A stretch of DNA of 64,000 nucleotides from Oscheius onirici. Its lineage: Eukaryota; Nematoda; Chromadorea; Rhabditida; Rhabditidae. Where the stretch lies: NCBI GenBank assembly GCA_932521025.1, contig OW051472.1, forward strand, positions 2,976,001 to 3,040,000, in the 5' to 3' direction. Shown here piece by piece: positions 47,721 through 60,523 of the stretch; the stretch's first letter is position 1; every line of letters begins with the position of its first letter. The notes below the pieces were generated by a model, which was given only the letters and a program-made list of their open reading frames with translations, made no database searches and was not told the DNA's origin. The translations under genes were made by a program, and so were the position numbers.

Positions 47721-50700
47721 CCCTTTGTCCTAAGTTCCGTCCGAGCCTCGAAAAAGTGTCACTTTCCTTCTTTCCTACGTTGCGCCTAACTCTAGGGCCG
47801 TGTCGGCCTTCCAGATTCAAAAGATTGCGGCACTCGCACGACCGGGTGTGCGTCGTAGGTCCGTCGCTTTTTCGCATGATCATCCCTAACTGTCCTAACC
47901 TTTCTTCTCTTTTCTCAAAGAGAGTTTGATTAAGTGTCCCCTATTGTGGTCGCGTTCATTATATAAGTCCCAAATACTCTCACTTGACTTCCTGAAAAGG
48001 GCGACCTTTGAAAGAGACAAACACTCGCACCATCTCTCTCATTCGCGTAAACGGAATGGCTCAGTGTGGTGGTCCGGTTGGATAGTTTTTTCGGTGTGTT
48101 GCCAGAAAGTTCAATGCTTCATCTTCTTTTTGACTAACCTCTTGTAGCTTTTGAATGCATAGCTTCTTTAATGCCAAAACCGGTCTTAAAAGTGTACCTG
48201 AAATTATAAACTGTTCTAAAATGTTAATTTTAAAGTTGCCTAAAATGACAAATTTTCTGGTAACACGCCTCCCGGTAATGGATAATTTCGGTTTGAGCTC
48301 CTTAGCCTCCCTAACTTTGGCCTCTAGCTACCGTAACCTCGGTTTGTTTCGCTTCAGAATCCTGTGCTCGCTCGCTCTCTAAATTACCCGGTCCGTTTGA
48401 AGTCGTTGCTTTATGTTCAAAGTCTTAATTCTCGGTAACTTGTGTCTTGATCAATCTCGGTTATTTTTGGAATAGTTGTTTAGTCTAGTAGCACCTTCTC
48501 TAACTTTTCGTCTTACCGTAATCGTGTTGTTCTCTAAACAAATACTTAGTTATCCAAACCAACAAAACTGTACTAGTGTGACAAGATAAAAATCTAAAAA
48601 GTTTAAAGTAAAAACAAAAGCTCTAAACCTCAAACAAAAAGTCAATGTAAATCAGACATGAAACTGACCTAAAATATGACTTTTCCCTCAAAGAATCTAT
48701 CGAAACAAACATTCAAAAGACTCTCGAAAAGTCAATGAAAAAAATGAGCAAAGGTTTTATCTAAACTGTCGAATTTCCAAGGTGTAAAATCTAAACCAAT
48801 GTGAAAGAAATGATTCAAATATATGACCGAACGTGCCCTAGGTAGACCTGAAAAAGTCAATAAGAAACATCACTATTAGGCTAGATGTCGTGTGTGTTGC
48901 GTACTCGTGTGTGGGAACAATGGAATCCAGAGTAGAATTTGCACTGTCTCGTCCTGGACGACGACTGAGAAGAGAAGAAGCGCGGCGGGTAGTTGACTTC
49001 TGGCACGTTCTTATTAGTTTAACTTGGGAGTTTCTTAATAAAATTCAAAATACTGACTCGAGTCTAGTCTTCTGAAAAGCATGGTCTAGGTACTGAGAGA
49101 CTGTCCGTTGCCCGTCGACTCTCACGAACACTTACAGTCCCCCAACCCAATTCAAAGCCGCCGCCAAATTTCCATCAATCTCTAGCGGCCTTCTTGTTGA
49201 GCTGGCATGACCCTAGGTAGTATCACTTTCCCCTCTTTCTCTGCCTTCTAGTCTTCAGGAGAAAAAAATTGTTGGAAAGGAATTGGGCCGCTGCAAGATA
49301 CAACTTCAAGATCGACATATGCTGACTGGATTACGGTAGTTTTTGAGTGGGACATGCCGTAGGTAGACACTCTCTTGTGTGTTCACAAAAAAGGTGGTGT
49401 GGCTGGGTTACTGTAGGTGTGATTCATGTCCTTTCCCTCTTCTTTTTTATGTCCAGGAGACTCACCCTTCCGTTCTTGACAAAGTGACCATGCTTTGTAG
49501 GTTTCCCTTTGCTATATTGGACTGGCTGACTGGGTACTGTAACCGGTTAACCGTAACTACAAATTTGAAAATTGTTTAAACAACAAAATTCAATCTAACA
49601 AACAAGACAAAATGTTTAAAAACTCAAAACAAAGTATACCTTCAGTTGCAAACAATAACTGAGAATGGCTCAAAGTCACAAACACAAACTTTCATCTCAT
49701 AAACGTACCCAATCAGCTTGACAGTTTCCTTCCTGCAAGCGTAACCTAAGCGGACTTTTTCCACAAAGTTTCTTCCAATTTTCAACTACTCAACTTTGAC
49801 TGTTACTCAACAGTTCGGAAATAACAAGAGAAATATCAAACTCTGTATTTGTAGTGTTGACTGTCTAGATAACTGATACTTCAACTCTTTCAAAGTGAAC
49901 GCCCCAGAAATCATTATGATCACTCACAGTGCCAACTATTTAGTAAGGAAAACTTTCCTAACAAGAAACTCATTAAAAAGCCATGGAATTTACGTTTTCA
50001 TCATGAAGTTATTCTACAAAAACCTGCCTTCCAAAAACCATCTACAAACTCTGAATTCTATCGAACTCCCTACTCAATAAGGACTCTTACAGTACACTCA
50101 ACTTTGAAAGCCTTCAGCGTATCTTACACAGAATTAGTCAATTGACTCAAAAAACTGCTCATATTTATAAACCTTACCTCAGAAGTGTTATACACTTGCA
50201 CTTGAAAAGTGGCATTCAAAGCCCAAGTTACTCTCTCAGATAAACGCTTTTACTCTCTAATCAATGTGGCTCATAGCCCTTCAATCTCTCAAATCTAACC
50301 TTGTTTTCTTCTTATCTGAATCCCTTGGTATTTTACTGGAAATTGAACATAATCTATAAAACTTGACCTATAGTGTTACCGATTGAATTTATAGCTCTCG
50401 AAGCTGAAATCTTTGAACTTCTTATCCTCTCGGGTAATTGAACCTGTACTACCTCAAGACCACTGGCTAATTGAACCGACTCTTATTGGAAACTTGTACT
50501 GGAACTATCCAGAACTTGTGCCTATTAATTGGATAATTAAACCCTCAGTGCCTACTGGGTAACTTTTCATCAAAATTGTTCTCTCTTCGCCATGAACTAT
50601 GCTCCAAGAAGTGTTCTTATCAAGACTAACGTCCTCAGCAAATCGCTTGAAATATCTCGAATGTGTGGGGAATTCCCCCTTATTCTGCCGAATCTTGTGG

Positions 50701-50869
50701 TTTTTGGTTATGAAAACGACGATAAACCTTGGCTTGGATGTGTTATCTAATTGGAACTGGCTTCCTTAGCCTGTATCTCTCAAGACTTCTTATGAAAATG
50801 ACCGTCCCAAAGTACCTTGACTTCTTTTCAACTCTCCAAACATCTGGTACCTGTTTCATCTCATGCCGA

Positions 50870-52000
50870 AAGTGTACTGTAATTCTACGGAAAATACCCA
50901 ATCTGTGAGCAAGACTACCCAGTGTCCTCCAAACTCAAAACTACAAACTCCAACATCTTTGAAATTTCCCAAACCAGACAAAACTAAAATTATCACATGA
51001 ACAGTATGCCATCTTGTTTCCTCTGAAATTCTATCAAGATCTGAAGCCTAAACTGTAACTGAGCCTCATTGTCAGCGAAATCTCAAGCTCTCTTCCTCTT
51101 ATCTATTCAACCAGTGAAAACTCAGAAAACCTTGTGTATCTCTACATTAAAGGAACCATAAACTTCCTCCCATCCTCGTGGAAAAACTATCGACCATTCT
51201 TTTTTCAACTGTCAACCTGACTCTTTCAAACCGATGTGTAATGTAAATTCGACCCTGAAGACCTCAGGCCAGAAACCTGCTCAAACTTACTGAAATCTCA
51301 ACCCTTCTGCTCCAATCAGTCTTTTCACATTCTTTGCCTATTACAACACTGTCAAAGCCTTGTGTACCCGTAATGGACTGCTACATTTGTTCAAGACGAA
51401 CTTTACTCGAAACCCATCGAGAACCCGAAACTCGTATCCAACCTCATCGAAACCTCATTCTTTGACTTCAGTTATCAAGAAAGATACATAATCACGACGT
51501 ACTGTCAACTGTAATTCTACCAGACATTACTTGTCTTCTGAACCAGTAGAATTCTGACCCTAAACTCCTACCCATCCTCGTAAAAGCTCACTGAAATCTG
51601 TCAATTCATCTTCTTCCTGATTGTTCTACAAGCAAAGACTTTCTCCAAATGTGACCGTACCCTAGCCAAGACAAACTTTACATGAACTGAACCCAGAATC
51701 TCATACTATTCATCAGAAACCTCATGTCACTTCCCAACTCTCAAGAATCGTATGTTCTTCCTACTGGACTGTAATTCTACCAGATCCCACTGGACTCTTG
51801 AAACCCGAGGTACCAAAACTCCTACTCTTCTCAAATGTTCATCGAATCTTCAAGTATTCCATACAAAATCTCTTCCCTCTTCAATGTACTACTACTTCCT
51901 CCCTATGAACAAATTTCTGCCAGTTTAGACGCACTTGTGGACTATTTGTAGTGGACTTACTGAACTATTACAAAACTTTAAAAAAAACTTCGAACAAAAC
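50870..52000. repeat. Degenerate tandem array, period about 265-280 bp
   Basis: The motif ACTGTAATTCTACC (or ...TACGG) recurs near 50877, 51509 and 51773; CAAGACnAACTTTAC recurs near 51395 and 51677; AAACTCCTAC plus CTCGT or CTTCT recurs near 51570 and 51820. The order of motifs is kept. No coding potential. Confidence 0.5.
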
Positions 52001-52689
52001 AATCGAGCTCAAAAAACCTAAAAAAAAAAGGTCAAACATAAAAAATATAAAACTTTTCAAATACAAACAAAAAAATCAACTAATTTGTCAAACTTGAAAA
52101 GTGTCTCACAAAAACTGGGTTTGTGTGTGGTTTGCCACGTTTTCTGCGATTTTTCCTTTCAGTCTTTTCCTCTCTTCAAATCCAGGAATACGGTAGTCCC
52201 AAACTTTTCTAATTTTTCCAATTGTTCTCTTCTTCTAGTTTTGATGGGAAATATGTTGCTCGTCTTCAAAAAACTGCCTGAAAGTCGGGCTAGGTTTGTC
52301 AAATGTTCTACTTCAGAATAAGCGGCGAAACTACCCTTCAAAACACCTCTCGGTATAGCTTTTCTAAAGCCTGTTCCTTCGAAAATCTTGCTCATAGTGG
52401 CGCATCCTTTCAGTAATGCTCAGGACTGCGAAACTCTGGAATCCGAAAAGAAAAAAACCCGAAACTCTAGAACGGAAAGTTCTCTCCTCTGGAAGCGAAC
52501 GTAAGCCAAATGTTCCCCTCTGGCGGATTTTCAGCAAGAATCGGTATAGCAAAGCCTTGATGTCTTTGATCATTTGGAAGCCTTACCCATTACTGGTCCT
52601 TGAACAAGATGTGGCCACTCTCCCGGTCATTACTGGTTATCGACAAGAACGGGTCCTTCTCCAAAGCGAAATCCCGATCATTCGACCTA

Positions 52690-53245
52690 TCTAAAGTGAG
52701 ACGGCGTGCCTTGACGAAAGTTTCAGAAACTTCCTACTCGTAACAGTTGAAAGCGGCACAGTAAGAAACGGAGAAGTGTAAGGATCAGTCAGAAATGAGA
52801 TGACATCAGAAAGTCTGAAAGACGACTAGCCAAAATGCACTAGGAGTGAGTAGCAAATGTCAGTTTAGAAGTTATCCAGAAAGTGCGACGTTCGAAAATT
52901 CGATGTAAACTCAGCCACACGTTGGTCGTTCGGAAATGTCACTTTAGATGAAGCTCGATTTGTCTGTATGAAGCTCTTCAGAATCTCTAAGAAAATACCT
53001 ATTGGAGGGAAAGTCAGCCCGCCAACCGGCCTAAAGTGAGCGTAACTCGACAAAGGTTTCAGAACTCCCCATTCGTAACAGTTGAAAGTCGGGCACGATC
53101 GGCAGAATAGTAAGGTCCAGAAATAGACAAAAAGACAGTCAGGAACATGCGGAAGTCTGTATGACGACTAGCCTCCAGGCACTAGGAGTGAGTAGCAAAT
53201 GTCAGTTCAGAAGTTATGAAAATAGTTCGAAGATCGGAAATGGGA
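52690..53245. repeat. Two tandem copies of a ~210-bp segment, about 345 bp apart
   Basis: The copies at about 52691-52880 and 53029-53225 share CTAAAGTGAG, TTTCAGAA, CGTAACAGTTGAAAG, GACGACTAGCC and CACTAGGAGTGAGTAGCAAA. Differences are scattered substitutions and small indels. Confidence 0.8.
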
Positions 53246-54495
53246 GAAAGAGTCTGTTGAACAGCTTTGTGACATTTGGAATATATTGCCCAGTGAGAGG
53301 GTTTTCATCCGAAATTTCGAGGAATTGTGAAAGATCAGAAGGTTTTTGGAAGACTGTAGCAGAGAACAGATCGATTGAAAGAACAGTCTTTGGATCGGAA
53401 GAAATGGATGTAAGGAACTTGAAGCCGCTCTTTCAGTTTGCGAAATAGCCATCAAAGAACATCTTCACAGTAGTCATGGACGGATACCAAGAGTAAGGGA
53501 TAGTCGGAAACTTTTCAGCCAAGATCTCGGGAAACATCGGGGTAGCTTTTTGCAGTAGTACCGGCTTTCCGAGATGGGTATGTCTACTCTCAAATTGAAC
53601 CTTCTTAGCTCCTCTTAATGGCGAAGAAACTCTTCACAGAAAGATAAATCTCTCTACCATCTAGGAAGTGTTATCGTCTCTCTTTGCCGTCTAGGCAGCC
53701 AATCTCAATTCAGACTTCTTTCGCCTGCCATTTAATCTCATGCAACTAGCAGTCCCGATTGAACAGATTGGCCGTCACTTCTTTGCGATTCTTTAGAAGA
53801 TTTCGAAGCATCAAATCAGCCACTGCCAAGAGTGAGGCAACATTTCTTGACGAATCTTTCAGCATCAGTTGAAAAACTACAGTAACGGATGTGACCCTTG
53901 TTTCCAGTCGGTTTTCTTTACGTCTCTCTCGAAGTTTTGACGGCTCGGATACTCCAGTTGTTTGTCTCAGATCGCGCCCAGAAATCACTCAAGCTCTTTA
54001 AAGTCGGTTTCCTATCGTTTACTTCAACTTTTGCATTAGTACTTGGCCCGGAATGCCGGCCTCGTTTTTCTTCTAAATGAGCCTCGCAGCTCTGGTGTGC
54101 CTTTAGGCTGTAGCCTATTTGTGCGGGAGGACGGTGGGCTGCGCCGTTTTTCTCAAGCTGTTTCCAAAGCCAAACACTTGAAAAGTCTAAAACAGCTGCG
54201 AGTGCTTCTTCGCCCGTTTACTTTGGGATTTCAGAGACTATAGCGCAGTCACTATTGTTCTCTTGCACCATGTCCCATTTTGGGCTTACAGATTTGTCAT
54301 CTCTTTTAGGCCATTTGCTCGCTGTTTTTGCCATTGTTTCAGGTTTTCGCGCTGCGTTTATTCAGGTACCGTCCACTACGTTGTTGTCTCTCTCTCTTAT
54401 TTTTGGTTCAGATTATTTTCTCATACATGCCGAAAACTGTAAGCTAGGGTTCCCCCAAAATGTGATTTTAGTCTCTACCTCGAGACTTCTGCCTC

Positions 54496-54502
54496 TATAA
54501 AA
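54496..54502 (+). promoter_or_regulatory. TATA-like element
   Basis: TATAAAA lies 93 nt before the ATG of the small spliced frame at 54595. It overlaps the array of intron-like repeats. Weak evidence on its own. Confidence 0.3.
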
Positions 54503-54594
54503 GCGTGAGCCTTGCCTCCTCCAATCCCCGTTCAGTCAATTCCTTTCCTTCAACGAAGCGTCGTCCTTTTTCCCAGCAACAATCCGTAAGCGCG

Positions 54595-54848
54595 ATGTCG
54601 TCAAAATCTGGATTTAGCACTCCGATTTCGCTCAGTTTTCCGCTAAAAATCAAATCATCGGACTCCACGCATCCAACTGTAAGCTAGGCTTCCGGATCAC
54701 CAGTTTTAGACACGCGTCCTCTCTGGTCGGTTTGGATTTCCAGCCGTTACCATCACTTCTCATCACGCTGAAAACCGTAAGCTAGGATCCCGGATCACTG
54801 GTTTTAGAACAGCACTCACTCGAATCCCGTACGGAATCACCAGCCTAG
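54595..54848 (+). CDS. Possible 63-residue spliced mini-gene
   Basis: If two of the intron-like repeats (54679-54709 and 54777-54807) are removed, exons 54595-54678, 54710-54776 and 54808-54848 join in phase. They give 63 residues, starting MSSKSGFSTPISLSFPL and ending in ESRTESPA before a TAG. The product is Ser-rich with no known domain. A TATA-like element lies upstream. The frame could be open by chance at this size, so this is a hypothesis rather than a firm gene. Confidence 0.22.
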
Positions 54849-56775
54849 AAAACGCCTCAACTTGTTATCAAAAAATGAATTCTGTGGGACTTTTACCTCT
54901 TATTCTTCGAGTCTTGCCTAGTAGTGGAACACGTCCCCTCAAGAGTAAGCTAGGAACCGGATCATTGGTTTTAGAACCTCGTCGCGAGCCTTCCAGCCAC
55001 TTTTAGCCGTCAGCTGGGTTTAAACAAGCCGAAACAGTAAGCCTAGGATCGTCCAACCCAACTTTCAGCCAAAATCGGTATTTATGCCAAGCTGAAACCG
55101 TATCAAGTCCAAAATGCGCTGGAATCCAGTGCTCTCCTTTCGGAACATTCGGGTAGTTCTTCACTTTTCGCAATTTTGTTCAGAACAAGCCTTTCATTCA
55201 TTTCAAGCCCCTCCTGCCTCATAAAGGTGACTCACACCCCAACTCTCTCAACTTTAGGATCTCTTGAAGTCTTTCTCTCTTTCTTGAACCCTGGAAAACT
55301 ACCGGGTTGGACCAAGTTATTATTATACTTTCAAGTAATTACAAGAATTCTTTCGCTCAAAACCATTGATTTGTTTCGTTCTAAAAGCCTTCTGAGCTCA
55401 AAAACACAAGTTTTGAAAATTGAGGAGCTTAAAAGGTCCCTAGGTCAATCAAATTTTCAGCCAGCAGCCGCACTTTTCGGTTCTTTCGATCGTGCCGTTT
55501 GACGAGAGCGCCTTTTGTCTTTTCGAGATGTTTTTCAGATGTTCTTTTGAGACACAATACAACTTTTTCGATCCAAAAATAAACATTTTTTTGTTCTACT
55601 TTGTTGTTGTTTAGACAGATTCAGGAACAGAATGTCCTCTTGTTTTCAGAGAGCTCAAAGAGCTGTTGACAGCCAGGTTAGGGGTATCGAAAAAGGAATC
55701 GACAGCGACAGAACTTCTTGTTATGTAGAGTCTCTATTTACATCTGGAGTTGTTTTCAGATTTACAAAGGAGTGTAGAGGAAATGGGTTGCAAAAGGAGC
55801 AGAAACTGAATCTGAAAGGGGTCGCTGAGACTAGGAGAGACGAAAACAAACACAAGGAGTTTAGAAAAAAGAGCTAAATACTGGCAGCAGACATCCAGGC
55901 GAAGCATGACCCTAGAGAGCAGCAGAGTCATGCGATAGTCAATTTTCTCGTGATTTAGTTCTTAGGGCTACACAACAGACGACTCGGTAAAGTTGAGACA
56001 GTTCTTCTTGAGACAGACTCTTATATTTTCAGATACAGTAGGATAGAAAAACCGCCTTTCAGATAAAAGATCTTACTTCCATTCTAACCTATCGAGATAG
56101 ATTAGCACGCTCTTTTGAAATGGATGTATTACAGTAGTTTAACAGTACGTTGTTTAGACCTCTTTTCAGTTTGGGAGAACGTTTCGAGCCTATATTCCGA
56201 CCAGTTTCGACGTTTGTTAGAAAAAACGTTACTGAAATCGGTGGAGAGATGTAAACTTGAATTTGAACTTTGCTGGATTCAATCTCCCTTTCTGTCCCAG
56301 AGAGACTGGTTGCTAGGTCGTTCGACAGAAAATGGAGTACAAGTTGACTTTTTATGTTTCACCGTGTAGGAGCTACAAGGAAAACGTGCATCAAGTTGCA
56401 TCTCCCTCGGTTCAATTATACGAGGGATTGTTTTGAAATCCTGATTGTTTCGAGATTCTGACTGTTCCGAAAGTCTCACTAAGTTGAAGTTGGTCAGGTG
56501 CGAATAAGTTGTAAGTTGAAGTTTGTCAGGGGTCATAACTTACAACTTACAAGTCACAGACTAATTGCAACTTACAGAGCTTGTGATATACTATAGTGTA
56601 CCGCCTTATCCATCGACCACGACCGATCTTTGCGTTCTTTCACAATCATCTTTCATCGTCGTCCTTCTCGTTTCAATGAAGCCTGTTGTTCTCCGAACCC
56701 CTTAGCGCGAATACTAACACGTGTCCTTATCTTTTCCCGCCGGTGATCTTTTCGTTCTCTGCTGTCCGTGGTTCC

Positions 56776-56782
56776 TATAAAG
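56776..56782 (+). promoter_or_regulatory. TATA-like element upstream of the UDP-glycosyltransferase gene
   Basis: TATAAAG in the context TTCCTATAAAGGGC, 30 nt before the ATG at 56812. That leaves only a very short leader if it acts as the core promoter. Confidence 0.35.
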
Positions 56783-56811
56783 GGCAGCTGATTGACAATT
56801 GCGAAACGCAG

Positions 56812-59756
56812 ATGCTACGATTAGCCCTTTTTCTTCCAGCTGTGGCTGGCTATAATGTTCTTATGTACAGTATCAAATTTGGCTATAGTCACATGAATTA
56901 TATAGGAAGTATAGCCGATACTTTACAAGAAGCAGGTTACAATGTGGTAAGAGAGACGTATCTAGCCTATTAAAAAAAAACCTTTAGACTGTAATTATGC
57001 CTCAAGTTGACGAGACTATTACAAATACTGGTGTAAATTTTGCCAGGCTTATCGAGGTGCCAATTGACGAAGGCACAAAGGAGGCTTTGAGGGCAAGAAG
57101 AGCTTTCGAAAAGGGAGAGAATGCATGGATTACGGATACGGGTGATCCGAGGGTAGCTGCAACTGTGAGTTCGCTTATTTTCTTATTCTCTGAGATGCAC
57201 CGTGAGCAAATAAACTCCTGACTTTTATTTTTTGTTCTTGTGAATGGGAATACCAAAACTGAAAACGATAAGATGTCAAAACCTCACTTCACGGGAAAGT
57301 AGTAATTGAGTACTTTTCAGAAAGCTCCCAGTGTTGCCGGAGTCTACGCCGCAGCAGCTGCAAGTTCGTCGTTTTTCTACACTGCCACAAAAAGTTTCCA
57401 GATATTCTGAACCAGTCCTCACTCATGACTTCTCTTCGTGAAATTCATTGGGATCTTGGGATCTTCGAGCTGCTGGACTATGCTGGCTACCGTAATACCT
57501 TTTTAAATATAAACCTTTGAAATTTCAGCCGTTCTCTACGAAGCTGGAGTAAAGAACATCATTGGAGATCTGTCAGTTGTCTCTGCTGATCGTGTCTACC
57601 ACAACATGGGTGTTCCACAAGCCTGGAGTTTTGTACCGGCTCTCCAGAGTCCGTTCCCAGACGACGGAACATTTATGAGTCGACTTGGAAACCTCTTTTT
57701 CACGTACTATTCTTTCGAATACGAGCGAATACTAGAGACTTCCGGGCAAGAATGGATGGATAAGCATCATCCGGAAGCCAAGAAGATCTGGGAAGTTGTG
57801 GCGGAGATGCCTGTCATTTTCACCAACTCCGAGCCTTTAATCGACTTCCCGCGACCCACTTTTCATAAAATTGTTGATATTGGCGGTATAGTGCTCAAGA
57901 CGCCGAGGGATCTTAGCGAGGTTTGGTTGATGAATAAAACCGGAAAAATAAATTCAGGAATGGACGGCTGTTTTGAACAAACGGAAGACCAACGTTTTGA
58001 TATCTTTTGGAACGCTTATGAAAAGCTCAATGATGCCGATTGAAAATAAGAAGAGCATTGAGGAACTTGCAAAGAGGTAGGTCAGAGACTTTCAATGATT
58101 TCAGCTTTTGCGAAGCTTACTAACCCTACCTCAAAAAAACGGGTTGACTGACTTCGACTAGTCAATAAGAAAAATGTAAATATTCAAAGAATCGAGTGGC
58201 GTGACCCATCTGCACAGTCCGTTTTTTGGAAATTCGGCTTTGACATAGTTGAGCTTTCAATCGGTTCTATAATTTTTCCGCCTTCCTCCACTTCCCACAC
58301 CAAACCACAGATCTTTCGAGCAGCCTTTGACGTTCAGATTCCGATCAGGGCATAGGTTTTCAAGCATGGGGGTTGAGCATTGCAGTTGTTTCAGTCTGAC
58401 CGCGCCATGTTCGACGTTTACAGCCCATAGTGGCATATCATTGGAGTCCAATTTCTTCCAGACCAACCATTCAGTTTGATTGCCTGAAAAATAATAGAAA
58501 GCCAAAGTTGAAGTAATTTGATCAATTTTTGAGTTGTCTAGTTGAAGAGTTCTCAAACCCCAATTCCCCCATCTCAAGACACCACTTCCTGCCTCCACTA
58601 CCCGATTTGCTAGTCACTCCGAAGAGATCCTTACCGAAACCCGAATCGGTCCTCGGGTTGAAGACTGAAAGTGTTCGGATCTTTTGCTCGTTGCTCGGGA
58701 CTGACCCAGATCCTAGTCTTGAAACGAAAGAAAAGTGTTATGAGCGACAGTGCGAAAGAATAGAAATTGTTTGAGTAGAACTACTGAAAGTAGAAGAAGA
58801 ACGTGACCTGGCACAAGTGAAGAGGAAGCAGCCATCCGAGGTGAGCAGCAGGCGACACAATGGACACTAGCTGGGGCAGAATACTTGTCAAGTCTTGTCA
58901 GAACTCATCTTTTCGACAAGTTGTAAATTTAGAGTTTGGCACCAAAGATGAATTTCACTTTTTGACTCGCTGAACTGACAAGAGTGTTTTTTTCAATGCA
59001 GTCCTCTTCTCTGTTTGTCACAGAGTCCAGTGGAAACAACTTTCAGATTCTCTCGATGCATAACCTCTCTTTCAGATTCCCCGACGTCACTTTTGTCTGG
59101 AAGTACGAGACTCCCGAAGATGGCATTGGTCAGAACATTCCGAATCTTCACCTGACCAAATGGATGCCTCAAACTGATTTCTTGGGTGTGTTTTCTGAAA
59201 AAAGTAGCAAGATCTGTTCAGCTTCCGGCAAATTTGACCTATTTGTGGCTCACGGCGGAGCTGGCTCTGTCATTGAAGCTTCGACTCATGGTGTTCCCAT
59301 GATTTCCTTCCCAGTCTTCTTTGACCAGTACAGGAATTCGCGAATGATTGAGAGATTTGGAAATGGTAAGAGCCCAAAAACAGAAAAAGAACAAAAAGTT
59401 TAGGCATAATTTTCGACAAAATGGACCTCGGAGATCCGGATAAAATCGAGGCCAGTGTGAGAAAAGGCCTCACTGATAAGAAACTGAAAGAAAGAGCTCG
59501 ATTGGGGAAAGAAATTCTCCAGAATATGCCTTTTACTTCAAAAGAGAAACTTCTCCGACACGTTCAGCTGGCAGTCAAGTTTGGATCGAACCTGTCCTCT
59601 TGGACTCCGACTGGAAGACAATTTAATCTCGTCAAATACTACAATTTGGACATTTTGGCCTTGCTTTTGCTTGCTTGTTTTGCTGTTCTGTACATTTTCT
59701 GGAAGATACTTTCTTGTTTGTGTCTTTCAAAGTCTACCAAGCGTAAAATTGAATAA
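56812..59756 (+). CDS. UDP-glycosyltransferase (UGT, family 1), with a frame problem in exon 3
   Basis: Exons 56812-56946, 56988-57164, 57321-57491, 57529-57920, 57958-58076, 59076-59185, 59222-59365 and 59404-59756. A membrane-anchored ER-type UGT that would glycosylate small lipophilic molecules. Signal peptide MLRLALFLPAVAG; acceptor-side motifs HWDLGIFE and FTNSEPLIDFPRPT; core WTAVLNKRKTNVLISFGTL; sugar-nucleotide signature DLFVAHGGAGSVIEASTHGV then FFDQYRNSRM; C-terminal helix ILALLLLACFAVLYIFW and a Lys/Arg tail. With the canonical acceptor (57321) exon 3 is one base short: the frame changes at a run of five A near 57390-57396. An internal acceptor (CTCCCAG, exon from 57332) keeps frame and gives 529 residues but a less family-like segment. 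A 999-nt intron separates exons 5 and 6. Confidence 0.85.
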
Positions 59757-59757
59757 A
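59752..59757 (+). terminator. Polyadenylation signal overlapping the UGT stop codon
   Basis: AATAAA contains the TAA stop at 59754-59756. If used, the 3' UTR would be only about 15-20 nt. Confidence 0.5.
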
Positions 59758-60523
59758 GATGATGATTTGCACTGTTTCTCTTGATCTATTCTGGTAACAC
59801 GTTTATAGACATTACCTTTCTCCTATTTTTACAGTCAGGAAGCAACGAAAGGCGTTTGAGAGTCTTTGCCAAGATTCCGTTTCTCTCCAACGAGATTGTT
59901 AAAATTACGCGCGCGCTGTTTACGAGCCAGTTTCCATTTCTGATCCGCCCATCTGCTCGTTTTTATATTTCTTCTATTTTTTTATGTATTTTTGCCAGTT
60001 TTTCTTTGCTCACGATGTAAAATATCGACAGAAAAAGTTGTGACGATCATTTTGATACCATCAACAGTAAAATTCGTTACCAAAAAGACGAAATTCGACT
60101 TTACCTCAAAAGTTCTTGAAAAATCATTTTAAATCAGCATTGTTCCCAGTTATTTTTGATTGTCTTAGTGTTGATAAGCTTTGTAAACTAAAAATACCCG
60201 CAAATGACCATATTTAAACGAAAATCGAAAAAGTTTGAGGGAGAAGTCAGTTTATCCTTCTAATCGTGGATTATGTTTGGGTTTTTGTCCTCCTGAGTCG
60301 ATGAGCTGTGATCGTTGACCAGTAAACATCGATATCCATTTCAAAGCACCTAGCATTTTGTTAAAGAAACTCATTTTTCGTGTAGAAAGTTTCTACCGTT
60401 TTCTGAACCGATTCCTCGCTGTTTGCCAGTAAAACCTTTGGAAACGATTCCAGGCTGGGAAAGATCACAATTTCCATCTTTTTCCTCATTCTTTCTTCAT
60501 TTCAACAATTTTCCAGGTACATC
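59757..60523. other. Intergenic region upstream of the ATP synthase gene
   Basis: AT-rich sequence with no conserved frame. TTTTCCAG at 60509-60516 ends 7 nt before the ATG at 60524 and may be a trans-splice acceptor. No other element recognised. Confidence 0.4.

Larger units (their letters stand above)
54439..55068 (+). repeat. Five near-identical intron-like sequences in a row
   Basis: Intervals 54439-54471, 54679-54709, 54777-54807, 54945-54974 and 55037-55068 are each 30-33 nt. Each starts GTAAGCTAGG (the last GTAAGCCTAGG) and ends TTTTAG or TTTCAG, with a similar middle (CCGGATCACTGG in three). Four are preceded by related sequence of the form GC(C/T)GAAA(A)C. They look like copies of one mini-intron with its 5' exon edge, or a tandem repeat that happens to contain splice signals. 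Confidence 0.7.
43196..56811. other. 13.6-kb repeat-rich region with no supported conserved gene
   Basis: Apart from the elements listed separately, this is decayed repetitive DNA. Long stretches (46.9-52.1 kb) have a biased strand composition: few G, many A, C and T on the plus strand. I find no conserved protein domain in any frame, no tRNA, and no long terminal repeats or transposase. Two weak promoter-like or mini-gene signals (45.8 kb and 54.5 kb) are described below. Confidence 0.5.

Noticed and set aside
47689..47929. Overlapping open frames in both directions
   Set aside because: They lie in the repeat-derived tract and have no conserved sequence.
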